Source of the DNA: Ursus arctos
Lineage: Eukaryota; Chordata; Mammalia; Carnivora; Ursidae
NCBI RefSeq assembly: GCF_023065955.2
Contig: NW_026622997.1
Location: 17,030,001 to 17,094,000 of the forward strand
Length of the DNA stretch: 64,000 nt
Direction: 5' to 3'
Shown here: in pieces, positions 60,555 to 64,000 of the stretch
Layout: every line of letters begins with the position of its first letter
Numbering within the stretch: the stretch's first letter is position 1
Notes under the pieces: model-generated
Databases searched by the model: none
The model's input: only the letters and a program-made list of their open reading frames with translations
Told to the model about the DNA's origin: nothing
Program-made: the position numbers and the translations under genes

Positions 60555-61960
60555 TCCATGTTAAGGCCTCTGTGAAATGGCAAACTCTCGTCTTCCATCT
60601 TGATGCGTCATCACCGGTGATTGTCCGTCTCCAGTCTCCCTGTTGCTTGAAGCGGGTGTTATTTGCTGGGCCAGGTGATTAAAGCACATATTCTACTGCA
60701 AAGACACATCTTGACCGTTCAGCAACCCTGTAATCCTGCGTTGACCATGTTCCTGGGAGTCTTCTCCGGGCCTGGCTTGTATTCTGATACAAAAAGGCAG
60801 GTTGGGTTTCTCACTTTGGTCCACCTCTCTGCTTCCGCGTGTTCAGTGACTCGGTCCTTACGCCTCGGGCTCACGTCCCCTTGTCCATTCCCGTCACGGG
60901 CCTTCCCGGTGGCACTCCTCAAGTACTTTCTCTTAACACAGATGGCCACCCCGAAGTGCAACAAGTAGGAAGTGGCCCCGCCCTGCCCTACGTGGCAGGG
61001 GTGCTGGAGGTAGGGGTGAAGTTGTGCTATTTCAGAGCACCTCCTGGGGCCAGGAAATCCCTTTTGTGACCACTTGATCCTTCTCCTGCTGGGTAAGGCC
61101 TTCCCAAAATACAGTTCTCTGGTGGATTAAGCTCTCAGGGGAAGAGAAAGCCACAACGTCGTCGCGTTTCTCCGATGTCTTGCTTCCTGTCCAAGCCCCA
61201 GGCATCCCCTGCGTGGACCTTAATCCTTGCTGCTTCCCCCATCGGAGCTCCGCAGCAGAGATGGTTAGCGTCTGACTCCAGGTACCGGACTGCATAATAA
61301 GCCTCCCCTTGCTTCAGGAAACACTCCATCACATTTAAAGCCTGCTCAGATCCTGTGAAATGATCCCTTCCCCTCCCTCCTGTCTTCTTGCAACCTTTAT
61401 ATCTCTTACCGTAAACCTTCTGGAACACTCTGGAGAATACGTTTGACTATAGCATTGATTATTTCCATTCCACCTCATAACGGGGTTAAGGTAAGTTATT
61501 TCCCAAGTAACTTCTGACTTCACCAGAGAAGTCCTAGGTTATTAGAGCAAAAGCCTCATTTTCTAGAGACAGAAATGGGGAGCGTTGAGGGGGGGGGGCC
61601 TGCAAGCAAGTCCCAGCTGCTTTACTGTGTGCGTTCAGGAACTGGCTGTGGACAAAGGGACCAGGTTAGCCCCCACTTGTCACAACCACTTCCCGACTGG
61701 GCTTTTCGCTGTCACTGTGCTCTTCTGTTCGGTGTTGGCCGCCTTCCTTACTAGCGCGTTCTGTCCAGGAGAACACAGCCCTCAGAGGTTCCTGTTTGGT
61801 CCTCCCAGCCTCAGATCATGCTTGAGATAGATAAAGCTCACAGAAATTGTTGTTTGGGTGATGGGAAGAGGAGAAGAGAGGGACTAAAACCAGAAATTCA
61901 TTGCACAGAGTACACGCAGGGCTTTGTATTTGCTTTGGGTTTTTCTGATAAAAAGTATGC
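60555..61960. other. Intronic sequence, nothing recognised
   Basis: Several open frames in both strands (60663-61428) without recognised product. A run of 9 G near 61590. No exon. Confidence 0.45.
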
Positions 61961-61966
61961 ATTGGA

Positions 61967-62185
61967 GGGGCACCTGGGTGACTCAGTTAAGCATCTGACT
62001 CTTGGTTTCGGCTCAGGTCATGGTCTCAGGGTCCTGGGATCGAGCCCCGAGTCAGGCTCAATACTCAACAGGGAGTTTGCTTGAGAGTCTCTCTCTCCCT
62101 CCTTCTCCCACTGCTCCTCCCCCTCTTGTGTGCTCTTACTCGCTCTCTTCATCTCTTTAAAATCTTTAAAAAAAAAAACAAAAAA
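61967..62185 (+). mobile_element. SINEC, older subfamily
   Basis: ggggcacctgggtgactcag head, gactcttggtttcggctcag, catggtctcagggtcctggg, CT body and A-rich tail. Confidence 0.93.
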
Positions 62186-62234
62186 GCATCCGTTTGTATC
62201 ACTGTGGATATTAATCATGTTACCTTATATCAGC

Positions 62235-62405
62235 TGTGAGGAACACGGGCCCTGGCGTCCGATTGCTTGGGTTCAATTGCAGTTCTACCACTGATGAGCT
62301 GTGCAACTTCAGTCAAGTTGCTTACCTTCTCTGTGCTTCTGTGTCTTTATCGAAAAGTGTGGATAATGTCGTAATGAGGTTTACCTGGGATAACATGTGA
62401 TGTTA
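62235..62405 (+). repeat. MIR SINE
   Basis: ggccctggcgtccgattgct, tgggttcaattgcagttct, ccactgatgagctgtgcaac and ttgcttaccttctctgtgc match sense MIR. Confidence 0.88.
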
Positions 62406-62409
62406 GTGT

Positions 62410-62770
62410 GCTTGGGCAGCCATAACAGAATGGCACAGACGGAAATGTCCTTCCTCAGTGTTCTAGAGGCCGGGAGTCCGAGATCATGATGTCAGCAGGA
62501 ATGATTTCTGGTGAAGTCTCTCTGCTTACCTTGGCTGCCTTCTCACCGTGTCCGCCCATGGCCTTCCTTCCATGGACACACACTTGTAGTGTCCCTTCCT
62601 GTTCCTAGAAGGACATCACCCCTGTTGGATCCAGGCCCCTCCCTTATAAGCTCATTGAACCTTGATTTTCTCCTTCAAGGCCCTTCCTCCAAATACAGTC
62701 ACACTGGGTGTGTGGGATTCAATAGAGGAATTCGGGAGGTGGGGAGGATACCACTCAGTCCTTAACAATA
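62410..62770 (+). repeat. Old mammalian interspersed repeat (same family as 4672 and 35975)
   Basis: gggcagccataacagaatgg, ttctagaggccgggagtcc, ggctgccttctcaccgtgt and ccttcctccaaatacagtca follow the family order. Family name uncertain. Confidence 0.75.
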
Positions 62771-62774
62771 TGTC

Positions 62775-63160
62775 ACATAGAATGGTGGTTGTCGCCCCAT
62801 GTAAATTCTTGAGAGGTGGTAACACACCATTATTAGTAGTCGATCTCACCCTTTACAGGTGTCGAGACCCTTTCCATGCCTCGCCCTCAGTCAGCAGGTC
62901 CAAGAGTTTGGAAGAAACATGAGTGCCCCTCTTTCATCTGAGGTGTGAGGATCTGCGACCCACTCTTGACCATGTGGGGGGCCGACACGAAGACACCCCC
63001 ACCCCCGGCCCGATTCAGTTTTCCTCCTACCCCTCCTCTTGGGTTTTCCTGTCCTCCGCCTCCTCCTCCCCTTTCTAGGGCATCACTTCTCTTGCTGTAG
63101 CTGGGGCTCTGGTGGGTAAAACACGTAAAACTCTTGCCACAACGTGAGTGAACAGCAAGT
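62775..63160. other. Intronic sequence, nothing recognised
   Basis: C-rich around 62990-63080. No exon. Confidence 0.45.
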
Positions 63161-63171
63161 GGCAAAAGGAC

Positions 63172-63373
63172 TTTTTTTTTTTTTTAAGATTTTATTTATT
63201 TATTTGAGAGAGAGAGAGACAGCCAGCGAGAGTGGGAACACAAGCAGGGGGAGTGGGAGAGGAAGAAGCAGGCTCCCAGCAGAGGAGCCTGATGCGGGGC
63301 TCGATCCCATAACGCCGGGATCACGCCCTGAGCCAAAGGCAGACGCTTAACGACCGAGCCACCCAGACGCCCC
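63172..63373 (-). mobile_element. SINEC, young subfamily, antisense
   Basis: Poly-T, aagattttatttatttattt, gagagacagccagcgagag, ending GAGCCACCCAGACGCCCC. Duplication caaaaggacttttt on both sides. Confidence 0.95.
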
Positions 63374-63420
63374 CAAAAGGACTTTTTAATCGGTTTCCAA
63401 GTTGCGTGTTTCCAAGAGAC

Positions 63421-63680
63421 ATTTCAGAGATTCGGAGCCATCATGCCACGTTGCCTGGCTGGTAATTCCTCCTCCTGTGCGGCTTCCTGCGTTAGCGACA
63501 CGACTCCAGTCTCCTGGCAGTAAAACGGATCCCACCGGAGATGTGCGGTCCCTGGCGGCTGCCCGGTGGTTTGCAGTCACTGTGCCGGCCCGTCCGGCTG
63601 CCCGCAGCCCACGAGGCCTCGGCCTCTATTCACACTGAGGCCACGCTGTTCCGTGTATCAGCCTGCTAACGTGCGAGAAA
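63421..63680 (+). other. Small CpG-rich patch
   Basis: About 21 CpG dinucleotides in 260 bp, counted by eye, against very few in most of the intron. It abuts an antisense SINE, which is itself CpG-bearing, but this patch shows no repeat signature. Too short for a classical CpG island; it could be a small regulatory element or decayed repeat. Confidence 0.55.
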
Positions 63681-63902
63681 GTGCTTTACCCTTAGTAGGT
63701 ACCTTTCCTCTTCCAACTTCTTTACGTGGTTGATTTTGCTTAATAGCACCCCACTTGTTCATAGGAAGTATAAAGGTGAACTGGAAGGAGTGTGTTAGAA
63801 GTATGGAGCACACAGCACTCAGTAGCTTATGGGTTTTTTTTTTTTAATTATTGATTTCCATATAGAATCACATAATCTTAGAATCCAGAAGGGACTTTAT
63901 TA

Positions 63903-64000
63903 TTTTTTTTAAAAGATTTTATTTTTATTTAATTGACCGAGAGAGACAGCCAGCGAGAGAGGGAACACAAGCAGGGGGAGTGGGAGAGGAAGACGCAGGC
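63903..64000 (-). mobile_element. SINEC, young subfamily, antisense, cut by window end
   Basis: aaagattttatttttattta, gagagacagccagcgagag and gaacacaagcagggggagtg match the antisense 3' half. The head lies beyond the window. Confidence 0.92.

Overview
The window is mammalian nuclear DNA from a carnivoran, most likely a bear (Ursidae) or giant panda. The evidence is about 36 copies of the carnivore-specific tRNA-Lys-derived SINE (SINEC/Can-SINE). They include a young, nearly uniform subfamily whose head reads GGGGCGCCTGGGTGGCACAG and which I associate with ursids. There are also a carnivore-type L1 3' end and ordinary mammalian MIR, L2, L1M, Tigger and hAT relics. The order call is firm from sequence. 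The family call is inference from the SINE subfamily, and a related caniform such as a seal is not excluded.

Only one piece of real protein-coding sequence is visible: an 81-nt internal exon at 59150-59230 on the + strand, with a good acceptor and donor. It encodes the N-terminal RPEL (G-actin-binding) motif of a phosphatase and actin regulator, best matching PHACTR1. The window is therefore read as intron - exon - intron of a PHACTR1 orthologue transcribed left to right: at least 59.1 kb of upstream intron and at least 4.8 kb of downstream intron. No other exon, tRNA gene, rRNA gene, CRISPR array or operon is supported.

Layout. 0-6 kb: L1 ORF2 fragment split by a SINE, a short carnivore L1 3' end, an L2 relic, a 1.3-kb antisense L1 and an old repeat. 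6-16 kb: SINEs, an L2, a hAT relic, a repeat-poor block (about 12.1-14 kb) and an almost perfect inverted duplication with 274/276-bp arms (13987-14971). 16.5-25.8 kb: LINE-rich, with old antisense L1 ORF2 and upstream L1, then sense L1 ORF2, cut by several SINEs. 26-33 kb: hAT and MIR relics, dinucleotide repeats and an AT-rich palindrome. 33.5-43 kb: mostly repeat-poor intron with Tigger transposons at 39.6-40.3 kb and a possible solo LTR end near 41.9 kb. 43-56 kb: dense SINEs, many in inverted pairs, plus L1 pieces. 56-59 kb: L2, hAT and MIR relics leading to the exon. 59.2-64 kb: downstream intron with a 426-bp polypyrimidine tract, another MIR, an old interspersed repeat, two antisense SINEs and a small CpG-rich patch.

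I found no undescribed multi-gene system. The items most worth a second look are the near-identical inverted duplication, the polypyrimidine tract just downstream of the RPEL exon, and close inverted SINE pairs that could fold in the pre-mRNA. Repeat family names come from memory of consensus sequences and were not checked against a repeat library; boundaries are by eye, about +/-5-20 bp for SINEs and looser for old LINEs.
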